Shown here one piece after another: positions 1-6,398 of a stretch of 6,451 bases of DNA. The position numbers were made by a program, and so were the translations under genes. The DNA is from Planctomycetota bacterium (GTDB taxonomy: Bacteria; Planctomycetota; GCA-002687715; DRQF01): contig JAJRYU010000720.1 of the NCBI GenBank assembly GCA_024275615.1, forward strand, positions 1-6,451, written 5' to 3'. Position 1 is the first letter of the stretch. Each line of letters starts with the position of its first letter. The notes beneath the pieces are model-generated. The model did no database searches, had not been told where the DNA came from, and worked only from the letters and a program-made list of their open reading frames with translations.

Positions 1-1
1 C

Positions 2-1681
2 ATGGCGGGCTCTCTTTTGTGCGCTCTGACGTTGATGCCTGTTCTGGCCACGTTTTTCCTCAAGAAACCTATTGAAAAAGAACCCATCCTCTTCAGGATT
101 GCCAAGAAGATCTACAGCCCCATGCTCAATGCTGTTCTTCGTCGTCCCAAACTCACGGCACTCACGGCCCTTGTCCTCTTCGTGGCAAGTTTGGCAGTGA
201 CACCCTTCTTGGGTGCCGAGTTCATCCCCCACCTCGACGAAGGGGCCATCGCCATGCAAATTTGGCGCGTGCCCAGCGTCTCTCTTGAGAAGTCCAACGA
301 GATCAGCCTCAAGGCTGAAGCAGTGGTGAAGACCTTTTCGGAGGTTAAGACAGTTGTTTCAAGAACTGGACGCGCTGAAATCGCCACCGACCCCATGGGT
401 GTAGAGATTAGTGACACCTACATCATCTTGAATCATCCTGACACTTGGAGGTTTGATACTAAAGAAGAACTCATCAAAGCCATTGACGCAAAGCTCAAAG
501 ATGCCATCCCAGGTGTCATGTTGAGCTATTCTCAACCCATCGAACTTCGAGTGGCGGAGTTGATCAGTGGCGTCCGTTCCGACGTCGCTCTCAAGATTTT
601 CGCCAGCTCCGGATCTCTTGATGACATGAAGGAGGAGGCTGACAAGATCGCCGCCATCGTTCGAACGGTTCCAGGCATGGAAGAAGTGAAGGTCGAACAG
701 ACGGTTGGTCTGCCAACGATGCGTATCATTTTGGATCGTAAGGCGATCGCTCGCTTGGGAATCAACGTACGCGATGTTCTGGATGTCGTTGAAACCGTGG
801 CTGGCAAACCTCTAGGAACCGTCATTGAAGGCCAGAAACGTTTCGTTCTTCAGGCACGATTCGACCCCTCAGTTCGGGCAGATCTGGAACGTATCGGCGA
901 TCTCAAAGTGACGGCATCGGGTGGAGATTCCGGCCAGCGCCGCATTATTCCATTGGCTCAAGTTGCGAATATAACTTTGGAAACCGGGCCTGCCCAGATC
1001 AGTCGGGAGAACATCAACCGGCGTATTACCGTCGAGGCCAACGTACGAGGTCGTGATCTTGCGTCCGCAGTTGCCGAAGCTCAAAGACGGGTCGAGGCTG
1101 AAGCCGATCTACCGGCTGGATGGACAATGAAATGGGGAGGTCAATTCGAGAATCTCGAAGAAGCGGCCAAGCGACTGACCTTGCTTGTGCCTTTGGCTCT
1201 ACTTTTGATCTTCGTGCTTCTCTACTCAACTTTTGGGTCCTTGAAGCTCGGGCTCTTGATCTTCCTCAATGTTCCCTTGGCGCTCACGGGAGGCATCGCC
1301 GCTCTTCTCATTCGAGGTTATCCTTTCTCGATTTCTGCAGGAGTCGGCTTCATCGCCCTCTTCGGTATCGCAGTCATGAACGGCGTGGTCTTGGTGTCCT
1401 ACATTGTCAGGCAACGAGAAGCGGGCAAGGGCATTGTTGATGCTTCGCGAGAGGCATCCCACACTCGCCTGCGCCCTGTGCTCATGACGGCCTTGACGGA
1501 CATTATTGGCTTCGTCCCCATGGCTCTCGCGGTCAGTGCCGGTGCCGAAGTCCAACGCCCCCTGGCGACTGTGGTCATTGGCGGGCTAATTAGTTCCTTG
1601 GTTCTCACTCTTCTCGTTCTACCAACTGTCTACCGTTGGTTTGCGGAGAAAGAAGTAGCCGAAAGCGAATTGGCCTCATAG
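2..1681 (+). CDS. CzcA/CusA-family heavy-metal efflux RND pump, C-terminal half (5' end outside window)
   Basis: This is the inner-membrane proton-driven pump subunit of a tripartite CzcCBA/CusCBA-type exporter that moves heavy-metal cations out of the cell. About 559 residues are present, against roughly 1,040 for the family, so the first Met is an internal residue and the true start lies left of the window. Residues 1-20 are the end of TM6; about 50-72 form TM7; 73-390 form the second periplasmic porter/docking region; about 393-547 hold TM8-TM12. Family landmarks are EFIPHLDEG (73-81), SRTGRAEIATDPMG (120-133), SQPIELR..ELISGVRSDVALK (177-198), the RLRPVLMTAL stretch (489-498) and GAEVQRPLATVVIGG (514-528). 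The stretch at 177-198 resembles CzcA-type divalent-cation pumps more than CusA, because I see no Met where CusA has its first periplasmic Met ligand; this is a by-eye judgement. The TM4 proton-relay acidic residues would be upstream. The stop is TAG, and a hairpin terminator follows 9 bases later. Confidence 0.96.
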   Translation: MAGSLLCALTLMPVLATFFLKKPIEKEPILFRIAKKIYSPMLNAVLRRPKLTALTALVLFVASLAVTPFLGAEFIPHLDEGAIAMQIWRVPSVSLEKSNEISLKAEAVVKTFSEVKTVVSRTGRAEIATDPMGVEISDTYIILNHPDTWRFDTKEELIKAIDAKLKDAIPGVMLSYSQPIELRVAELISGVRSDVALKIFASSGSLDDMKEEADKIAAIVRTVPGMEEVKVEQTVGLPTMRIILDRKAIARLGINVRDVLDVVETVAGKPLGTVIEGQKRFVLQARFDPSVRADLERIGDLKVTASGGDSGQRRIIPLAQVANITLETGPAQISRENINRRITVEANVRGRDLASAVAEAQRRVEAEADLPAGWTMKWGGQFENLEEAAKRLTLLVPLALLLIFVLLYSTFGSLKLGLLIFLNVPLALTGGIAALLIRGYPFSISAGVGFIALFGIAVMNGVVLVSYIVRQREAGKGIVDASREASHTRLRPVLMTALTDIIGFVPMALAVSAGAEVQRPLATVVIGGLISSLVLTLLVLPTVYRWFAEKEVAESELAS

Positions 1682-1690
1682 ACTTTGCGG

Positions 1691-1728
1691 GGGATGGGCA
1701 AGTTATGCCCATCCCTCGTGTCTGTTCT
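1691..1728 (+). terminator. Intrinsic terminator-like hairpin after the RND pump gene
   Basis: A perfect 10-bp stem, GGGATGGGCA (1691-1700) with TGCCCATCCC (1706-1715), closes a 5-nt loop and is followed by a T-rich but not pure-T stretch (about 1716-1732). It starts 9 bases after the pump stop codon, so it probably ends the efflux transcript or reduces readthrough into the next genes. The broken T tract means termination may be partial, leaving the downstream genes either in their own unit or in a lower-expressed tail of the pump operon. Confidence 0.75.
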
Positions 1729-1800
1729 TTCTGCAACTGCACAGTGCTGTGAGTCTCATGGATAAGGCGAACTGAACGAATGTTGATCCTTGATATCAAG

Positions 1801-2700
1801 ATGAGGCGATCGCCGCAGACACGCAACCTCCTTAGGAGGTCGCTCATCATGGTTTTCATTTGGGGAATGTGTACCGTTTCCACCACTGCCCAGATCTTCA
1901 CCGCCAACGGCGGCGTCAATTCACCAGAGCTTCCCACAGTCATAGAACTGCTCTCTTATCGTTCCTTTGATCATGTGCAAGAAACTCGTTCTTTGTTGCA
2001 ATTGCTTTATAGCCCGCTTCCGACACTTGAGACGCGCCTAACAATCCCAACTCTCTATCGCGATATTGACGTCAAGACTGGAACGGGACCTCGGGAGAAC
2101 GATTCTGTATTTGGCATGGGCGATGTCGAGTTGAGGCTCAAGTATTCCCTATACCAAACAGATGGTGTCATCACGTCAACACGTTGGGCGGCCATGGTCG
2201 AAGCCACGGCTCCAACTGGTGAACATCATGCCAATGCCGATACCGTTGAGATTCCGCGGAAACTCCAACTTGGATCTGGTGGCTGGGGTCTCGGTTTAGG
2301 CACGGCATTCACTGTCATTCGCAATCGACATCGTTTTTCCGTTGAGCTCTTCTATCGTCATCGCACACGCCACGACGGATTTCGTCTTGGCGACACTTAC
2401 CACTTGAATCTCGCTTATTGGTATCGGCTTACACCTGCGGAATTCGATCCGGATGAAGAAGAAATCGAGGTCCGCGCCGTTTTCGAGATCCTCTCGACGT
2501 ATCGGGCAGATAGCATCAGTGGTCCGAGCAGTCTAGACGACGGTGGTTTAGAAGTTTGGGCGGCGCCAGGTGTGCAGATCTACCTGAGTGGCAATGTTCT
2601 CATTGAAGCTGCTGTACAGGTGCCCATATTCCAGAATATCAACGATCCCTTTGGTCGTCGCAATTGGGGCGCCACTCTTGGTGTGAAGTTCATATTTTAG
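1801..2700 (+). CDS. Exported beta-barrel outer-membrane protein, probable transporter-like family
   Basis: This encodes a predicted outer-membrane protein of about 299 residues. The N-terminus has an Arg-rich n-region, a short hydrophobic core (LIMVFIWGMCTV) and a likely cleavage site at STTA|Q. The rest is rich in alternating aromatic/hydrophobic strands (VELRLKYSLY, RWAAMVEATAPTGE, FSVELFYRHR, YHLNLAYWYRL) and ends GVKFIF, with the terminal Phe typical of outer-membrane barrels. The overall look, including the TAPTGE strand, resembles the family annotated as MetA-pathway-of-phenol-degradation-like or putative transporters, often found near CzcA/CusA pumps; the name does not establish function. 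The start is uncertain. ATG 1801 gives the best signal peptide but no ribosome site; ATG 1780 is also in frame; ATG 1849 has a perfect ribosome site but would leave a signal peptide without positive charges. The next gene begins 14 bases after its TAG stop, which suggests co-transcription. Confidence 0.8.
   Translation: MRRSPQTRNLLRRSLIMVFIWGMCTVSTTAQIFTANGGVNSPELPTVIELLSYRSFDHVQETRSLLQLLYSPLPTLETRLTIPTLYRDIDVKTGTGPRENDSVFGMGDVELRLKYSLYQTDGVITSTRWAAMVEATAPTGEHHANADTVEIPRKLQLGSGGWGLGLGTAFTVIRNRHRFSVELFYRHRTRHDGFRLGDTYHLNLAYWYRLTPAEFDPDEEEIEVRAVFEILSTYRADSISGPSSLDDGGLEVWAAPGVQIYLSGNVLIEAAVQVPIFQNINDPFGRRNWGATLGVKFIF
1834..1840 (+). promoter_or_regulatory. Strong Shine-Dalgarno (AGGAGGT) upstream of in-frame ATG 1849
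   Basis: AGGAGGT lies 8 bases before an in-frame ATG at 1849, within the 5' part of the barrel gene. It is the best ribosome-binding site near this gene and favours 1849 as a start. The protein evidence disagrees, because starting there removes the Arg-rich n-region of the signal peptide. In the longer reading, the same bases encode two arginines, so the match could be chance or mark a second internal start. Confidence 0.4.
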
Positions 2701-2714
2701 CAGAAAGGCTACCC

Positions 2715-3239
2715 ATGAAATCTCTTGGAACGCTACCTCTTCTTGTGGTGTTTTGTCTTTGGAGTTGTGGCACCACCTCGGAAAGAGCCGCCCCAGACAC
2801 AGCATCACGTTCGGCGAGAACTCAGCCTCACTCGATTCAATCCACAGGTCTTCAAGCGGTCATGATTCAAGCCCTGGGTATGGAATGAACACCCTGAGCG
2901 AAGGGCATTAAGGATGCCCTCGGACGCCTGGATGGCGTCGCTAGCGTAAGAGTCGACTTGCAAAAGAACTTGGCAACAATCACCCCGTCCGGTTCATTGC
3001 CCGTCAATCTCGCTGACATTCCAAAGGCAATCAGCGCAGCCGGATTTCGCCCCGGCATCATGTCAGTCCAAGCGACAGGAATCCTTATCTCCCAAAATGG
3101 CAACCTGCTACTGAAGATTGATAACGACCCAACTGTCTATTCTTGGCATGGCCATCAAACTGACCTAACTGAGGACAAGTCCTTTTCAGCAAACGTGGAC
3201 TACTCTTCCGAAAATCTCCAACTCAGACTCATTCAATAG
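2715..3239 (+). CDS. Putative double-selenocysteine HMA-domain lipoprotein (UxxU metallochaperone-like)
   Basis: Read through two in-frame TGA codons, this is a 174-residue lipoprotein. Residues 1-18 are a lipoprotein signal peptide with lipobox L-W-S-C (Cys18) followed by Gly, not Asp, consistent with outer-membrane retention. Residues 19-44 are a Ser/Thr/Arg linker. Residues 45-114 match the HMA fold of MerP, CopZ and metal-ATPase N-termini: strand LQAVMIQAL, metal loop GME-U58-TP-U61, helix AKGIKDALGRLDGV, strand ASVRVDLQKNLATI, helix NLADIPKAISAAGF, then RPG. The two TGAs (2886-2888 and 2895-2897) replace exactly the two Cys of GMxCxxC, and the frame is otherwise open to TAG at 3237. The mature protein has no other Cys apart from the lipidated one. 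Residues 117-174 form an unrecognised beta-rich tail with a WHGH motif. GAAAGG at 2703-2708 precedes ATG by 6 bases. A SECIS-like hairpin follows at 2902-2920. A pseudogene with exactly these two nonsense changes is the alternative; I think it unlikely. TGA is used as a real stop by hemH, so this is not a whole-genome code change. Confidence 0.85.
2886..2897 (+). other. Recoded TGA pair forming a UxxU metal-binding motif
   Basis: TGA at 2886-2888 and TGA at 2895-2897 are separated by Thr and Pro codons (ACA CCC) and preceded by GGT-ATG-GAA (Gly-Met-Glu). This reproduces the spacing of the HMA signature GMxCxxC with both Cys codons (TGC/TGT) replaced by TGA. Both are in the frame of the upstream signal peptide and of the downstream domain. 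Insertion of selenocysteine at both sites is inferred. Confidence 0.83.
2902..2920 (+). promoter_or_regulatory. Candidate bacterial SECIS element (selenocysteine insertion hairpin)
   Basis: Arms AGGGCAT (2902-2908) and ATGCCCT (2914-2920) form a perfect 7-bp stem with a 5-nt loop TAAGG. A weaker GCG/CGC pairing (2898-2900 with 2925-2927) could extend it past an internal loop. The loop guanines lie about 24 nt after the first TGA and 15 nt after the second, near the range known for bacterial SECIS elements, which sit inside the coding region just after the UGA. The guanines are at loop positions 4-5 rather than 1-2, so the match to the classic model is imperfect. No T tract follows, which argues against an intrinsic terminator. 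Confidence 0.6.
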
Positions 3240-3248
3240 GATGCCGTC

Positions 3249-4214
3249 ATGCGCACCTCCGTTCTTGTCAGTCTTGCAACGCTGACGTTTGCAGTCACAG
3301 TGAGTGCGAGTTTCCAGTCCAATCCTGCTTTGAAACGTCTCCCTCAAGGTGATCACGGCATTGCGGCGAGATACCCAAACGACAAGGGAATCTCGCGAGA
3401 TCCTGCGGTGGTATTCGTCGACGGTTTCGAAAACTCCGAGTCGATAAGGAGTTTGCGCAAGACGTGGGGCATTCTCATTCACGACGGCAATATGCGAATT
3501 GTTAAAGGTAAGAATATCGCCAATGGTGGCAAGAACGCTCTTGAGCTTTCCGTACCAAAACAGGAATCGTCACTTTCTATTGCGATTGCCAAGGACCTGA
3601 GGGTCGAACGTGACATTCTCTTCCTGAGGTGGTACTCAAAATTCGATCGAGAATTCGCCGTCAAGAGCGGCTCGGTCCACAATGGTGGATCGATCTCGGC
3701 ACATTACTTTCAAAATGGCCGGGCGACTGCAGGCAAGAAAGCCGACGGCAAGAACAAGTTCCTTGCCAGCCTTGAGAACGAGAACACGTCTGGCAAATCA
3801 CCTGGCCATTTGAACGTGTATTGCTATCACGGCGAGCAACGAAGCCAGTGGGGTGATCACTTCTTCCCGTCGGGAAGAGTGCTCCCCTTCTCAAGCCGGC
3901 CGCATCCTTTCGGCGCCCAATTCGTCGCGCGAAAAGACGTCATTCCTCAACGTGGTCGTTGGTACTGCTACGAACTGATGGTTAAGGCGAATACGCCTGG
4001 CAAACGAGATGGGCGCATTGCCTGCTGGATTGATGGCAAGCTTGTCGCCGACTTTCCCAACCGCAGACTACGAGACGTAAAATCCCTCAAAATCGATCGC
4101 GTCGGGCTCGGACTCTATATTGCCAAGAATGAAGTCCGCGCCAACAAAAAATGGTACGACGATGTCATCGCAGCAACAAAGTACATCGGCCCAATCAAGA
4201 AACACCTACGGTAG
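3249..4214 (+). CDS. Secreted concanavalin-A-like (polysaccharide-lyase-like fold) protein of unknown function
   Basis: This encodes a 321-residue exported protein. Residues 1-20 are a signal peptide (MRTS, hydrophobic core, TVSA|S). The body looks like a jelly-roll, concanavalin-A-like glucanase/lyase-type domain: VFVDGFEN near 55-62, a beta-strand series with LFLRWYSKFD (124-133), GRWYCYELMVKANTPGKRDG (236-255), IACWIDGKLVADFPN (257-271), and the closing KWYDDVIAATKYIGP (301-315). Those closing motifs resemble hypothetical secreted proteins that I associate with Planctomycetota and Myxococcota and that recall polysaccharide-lyase-14-like folds. No catalytic residues can be assigned by eye, so enzyme activity is not claimed. 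Three Cys occur, in VYCYHG, WYCYEL and IACWID. AGGA (3238-3241) overlaps the previous gene's TAG stop and sits 7 bases before ATG, so it is probably translated from the same mRNA as the selenoprotein candidate. The stop is TAG. Confidence 0.8.
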   Translation: MRTSVLVSLATLTFAVTVSASFQSNPALKRLPQGDHGIAARYPNDKGISRDPAVVFVDGFENSESIRSLRKTWGILIHDGNMRIVKGKNIANGGKNALELSVPKQESSLSIAIAKDLRVERDILFLRWYSKFDREFAVKSGSVHNGGSISAHYFQNGRATAGKKADGKNKFLASLENENTSGKSPGHLNVYCYHGEQRSQWGDHFFPSGRVLPFSSRPHPFGAQFVARKDVIPQRGRWYCYELMVKANTPGKRDGRIACWIDGKLVADFPNRRLRDVKSLKIDRVGLGLYIAKNEVRANKKWYDDVIAATKYIGPIKKHLR

Positions 4215-4271
4215 ACATAAGACACTTGCAAGGCGACAAGCATCGGAATCCGAAGAGAATACCGCTGCGAT

Positions 4272-4300
4272 GGGTCTCTGTGCCAACAGATACAAGACCC
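4272..4300. terminator. Weak hairpin in the convergent gap, possible terminator
   Basis: In the 93-base gap between two converging genes, GGGTCT-CTGT (4272-4281) pairs with ACAG (4286-4289) and AGACCC (4295-4300), with a 5-nt bulge on the 3' arm and loop GCCA. There is no T tract on either side, so it is not a canonical intrinsic terminator. Its position between convergent stop codons is the main reason to list it. Confidence 0.25.
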
Positions 4301-4307
4301 CCACCTG

Positions 4308-4826
4308 CTACAAAACCTCATGAGCCATAGGAGTCAGATTTGCACCGCAGTGAAAACGCACTTTGGGCGTACCTAAGCGATCTCCACGGGGTGGTCTTCC
4401 CAATTCTGCTCCCCGTACTTCCGCTTCGAGTTGGTGGCAAGAAACCAATTCAGCGCGCTCAAGCCATGCGTTTTCGTTTTCTTCCGTAGCTATCTGGATG
4501 AGCAAACGTACCTTCGTCCAAGACAGCCGTCCCCCACAGAATGCCTCATCGATCTTGAGGAGTTCACGTAAGGCACCTCCGACGCGAACGAGGTCTCGGG
4601 CCTGTCTTCGGCTCATCGACAAGCGTTGTCGAGCGAAATGGACAGCACTGGAAAAACCAAGAGCTTGATGAAGCCCCCGCCTTTGCATGTCATCGAGATA
4701 GAATGCCAGAGCGCGACGCGAAACATCGAATGAACGACTACTGCGAACAAGAGCATCTTCAAGCCCCTTCACATCAAGACCTGGACGTAAACGAATTGCC
4801 TGAGATTGGGGAGCTATGATGGACAT
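4308..4826 (-). CDS. Truncated HNH-associated (DUF222/13E12-like) N-terminal-domain protein, probable remnant
   Basis: From ATG 4826 this gives 172 residues; an in-frame GTG at 4880 would add 18. It resembles the all-helical N-terminal domain found in front of HNH nuclease domains in Deltaproteobacteria-like and actinobacterial repeat families: FYLDDMQRRGLHQALGFSSAVHFARQRLSMSRRQARDLVRV (about 42-82), then GGRLSWTKVRLLIQIA (98-113) and AWLERAELVS. The protein stops (TAG) shortly after KVRFHCGANL, where relatives continue into a linker and a C-terminal HNH motif. No HNH residues (Cys-rich or HH..N..H pattern) occur here or in other minus-strand frames down to the neighbouring gene. It is therefore probably a 3'-truncated remnant, although a short standalone protein cannot be excluded. 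A promoter candidate at 4883-4910 would start transcription about at the GTG, which favours ATG 4826. No strong ribosome site is visible at either start. Confidence 0.6.
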   Translation of the reverse strand: MSIIAPQSQAIRLRPGLDVKGLEDALVRSSRSFDVSRRALAFYLDDMQRRGLHQALGFSSAVHFARQRLSMSRRQARDLVRVGGALRELLKIDEAFCGGRLSWTKVRLLIQIATEENENAWLERAELVSCHQLEAEVRGAELGRPPRGDRLGTPKVRFHCGANLTPMAHEVL

Positions 4827-4882
4827 GAGGTGCCATGCGCTGCGGGTTTCATTGCCTAAACCGGGCGGCACCGGGACCACTC

Positions 4883-4910
4883 ATTATCTCTGTTTGGGGG
4901 GACATTCCAA
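4883..4910 (-). promoter_or_regulatory. Candidate sigma70-type promoter for the HNH-associated gene
   Basis: On the minus strand, TTGGAA (4905-4910) and GATAAT (4883-4888) are separated by 16 bases. This is 4/6 and 5/6 to the sigma70 consensus. Transcription would begin near 4876, just inside or after the GTG at 4880 and about 50 bases before ATG 4826. The rest of the 4911-5063 gap shows no gene and no clear terminator after the tRNA. Confidence 0.35.
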
Positions 4911-5063
4911 GGCGAGATTCCACCTTGCTTAACCCAACAAGAAAACGAAATCGATTGTTCAGTAAACGATGGTGTCCATCACTGTTGCTCGAACTCTCAC
5001 CCTCACCACGAGCGTTCAACATTCGCCGATACTTGGGCTGTTAAGAATAACTGGCGCTGCAAG

Positions 5064-5135
<72 letters not shown>

Positions 5136-5174
5136 ATGGTGTTGGGGGGATGGTACAAACGCTGCTGGCTGTGG

Positions 5175-6398
5175 TCAAGAGTTCTCGACATGGGAGATCT
5201 CTGGGGTGTGCTCGAGAACGAAACTGTGGAGCGCTTCGATCCAAAGTGGGTTGTCATTGAGAGCAGGTGTGACAATGAGCTCCCGGCCCCCGTTGGCTAG
5301 GAATTCATCCCGCAGGCTCATCCCCACTTCCTCAAGGGTCTCCAAACAGTCTGTGGCGAACCCCGGCATGATGACTTGGACCGTCGGTTTCTCTTGGGCA
5401 ATCCCAACGGTGAACTCGTCGAGGTAGGGTTGAAGCCAGGGCTCATCGCCGAACCGAGACTGGAAGACCATCTCCCATTCGTCGCGCTCAAGCCCCAAGG
5501 CATCTGCCAAACACCAAGCCGTGCGCGTGCATTCTTCCAAGTAAGGATCACCATTTCGCAAATACACCTCGGGCATGCCGTGAAAGCTAAAAATCCTGAG
5601 ATCGATGGCCTTGTTGCTGGCGGCTCTTGCGGCCAAGTCCGCGAGCGCCTGAATGTATCCAGAGTGATCGCTGTAAGATGGAAGGAATTGTAGCGTCGGT
5701 TGGTTTCGCTCTTTGCCAACAAGTTCAGACACACGTGCTTGGACAGTACCGACGGTCGTGTTGCTGTATTGCGGAAAAAGAGGCAGTAGTTTGATGGTTT
5801 GGCAACCCTCGCGCCTCAATTCACTCAGTGCCGTTGTCAAACTAGGCGCGCCATAGCGCATCCCCAGAGCAACATGAAAGTGATTACCCAATTTTTTCTG
5901 GAGTGATTTTTGCGTGTTTTGACTGAAGTGTAGGAGCGGAGAGCCGTAGTCGTCGTTCCATATTCTACGGTACATGGCTGCAGATTTCGGGCTGCGAAAT
6001 GGCAAGATGATGACGTGGAGAACAAAGGCCCAAACCGCACGATTGACCTCGATCACCCTTTCATCGCCAAGAAACTCTCTGAGGTATCGCCTAACCGAAC
6101 TGACGTCTGGGCCGTCGGGTGTTCCCAAATTGACCAGCAAGATGCCAATCGGGGCAGTCTTGGCAATGGGCCTTTCATCAGTTCGTGTAGGGAGTGGCTT
6201 CTTCGGTTTGGCGAAATAACAGGAAGCGGCGACAACCAGACCCAAGCCGATGCCAACATAAATACCACCAACGCCAGTTGGGCCGCCTAGCCACCCCAGT
6301 TCTGCAGCCTCTCGCAAGAGCTTCCCCAAGCCCACCATAAGGAGAATGACAAACGCAAACTGCAAACTGAAAACATTCCAGACTCGCGGAGCCGCCAA
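5175..6398 (-). CDS. hemH: Ferrochelatase with N-terminal membrane extension (5' end may lie outside window)
   Basis: Ferrochelatase inserts Fe(II) into a porphyrin, the final metal-insertion step of haem synthesis. From the first start codon in the window (TTG, 6398) the protein has 407 residues, longer than the usual 320-370. The enzyme domain starts about residue 82 (PIGILLVNLGTPDGPDVSSV). It contains YGSPLL (151-156), LGMRYGAPS (178-186), PLFPQYSNTTVGT (206-218), the catalytic FSFHGMPE (His273), GDPYLEEC (283-290), QSRFGDEPWLQPYLDE (313-328), and PGFATDCLETLEE with the conserved acidic Glu353. The first 65 or so residues add two probable membrane helices (about 10-25 and 42-62), so it is likely membrane anchored. 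The frame stays open from 6398 to the window edge (6451), with an Arg/Lys-rich stretch just before the TTG, and no convincing ribosome site is visible at the TTG. The real start may therefore be further right. It stops at TGA, showing normal termination at UGA in this genome. Confidence 0.95.
   Translation of the reverse strand: MAAPRVWNVFSLQFAFVILLMVGLGKLLREAAELGWLGGPTGVGGIYVGIGLGLVVAASCYFAKPKKPLPTRTDERPIAKTAPIGILLVNLGTPDGPDVSSVRRYLREFLGDERVIEVNRAVWAFVLHVIILPFRSPKSAAMYRRIWNDDYGSPLLHFSQNTQKSLQKKLGNHFHVALGMRYGAPSLTTALSELRREGCQTIKLLPLFPQYSNTTVGTVQARVSELVGKERNQPTLQFLPSYSDHSGYIQALADLAARAASNKAIDLRIFSFHGMPEVYLRNGDPYLEECTRTAWCLADALGLERDEWEMVFQSRFGDEPWLQPYLDEFTVGIAQEKPTVQVIMPGFATDCLETLEEVGMSLRDEFLANGGRELIVTPALNDNPLWIEALHSFVLEHTPEISHVENS

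Noticed and set aside
1226..1555. Long antisense reading frames inside the pump and hemH genes
   Set aside because: They are low-complexity, Arg/Ser-rich shadows of strongly recognised genes on the other strand.
1740..1751. Inverted repeat CACAG-TG-CTGTG between pump and barrel genes as a metal-regulator operator
   Set aside because: The arms are only 5 bp and do not match a MerR- or ArsR-type operator that I recognise, and no convincing promoter surrounds it.
2886..2897. Pseudogene explanation: two nonsense mutations in the HMA lipoprotein
   Set aside because: Both stops are TGA, both fall exactly on the metal-binding Cys positions, the frame and fold are intact on both sides, and a SECIS-like hairpin follows. 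Not fully excluded without the Sec machinery.
2886..2897. Genome-wide reassignment of TGA to Trp, Gly or Cys
   Set aside because: hemH ends at TGA at its normal family length, and the other genes contain no in-frame TGA.
2903..2919. Intrinsic transcription terminator inside the lipoprotein gene
   Set aside because: The hairpin has no following T tract and lies within an open, conserved reading frame.
2958..3239. A separate 93-residue hypothetical protein starting at ATG or TTG 2958
   Set aside because: It is in the same frame as the upstream lipoprotein, starts in the middle of an HMA strand, has no ribosome site, and is explained by readthrough of the two TGA codons.
4835..5044. Plus-strand 69-residue reading frame in the gap between the HNH-like gene and the tRNA
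   Set aside because: It overlaps the 5' end of the HNH-like gene antisense, has no ribosome site and shows no recognisable protein features.
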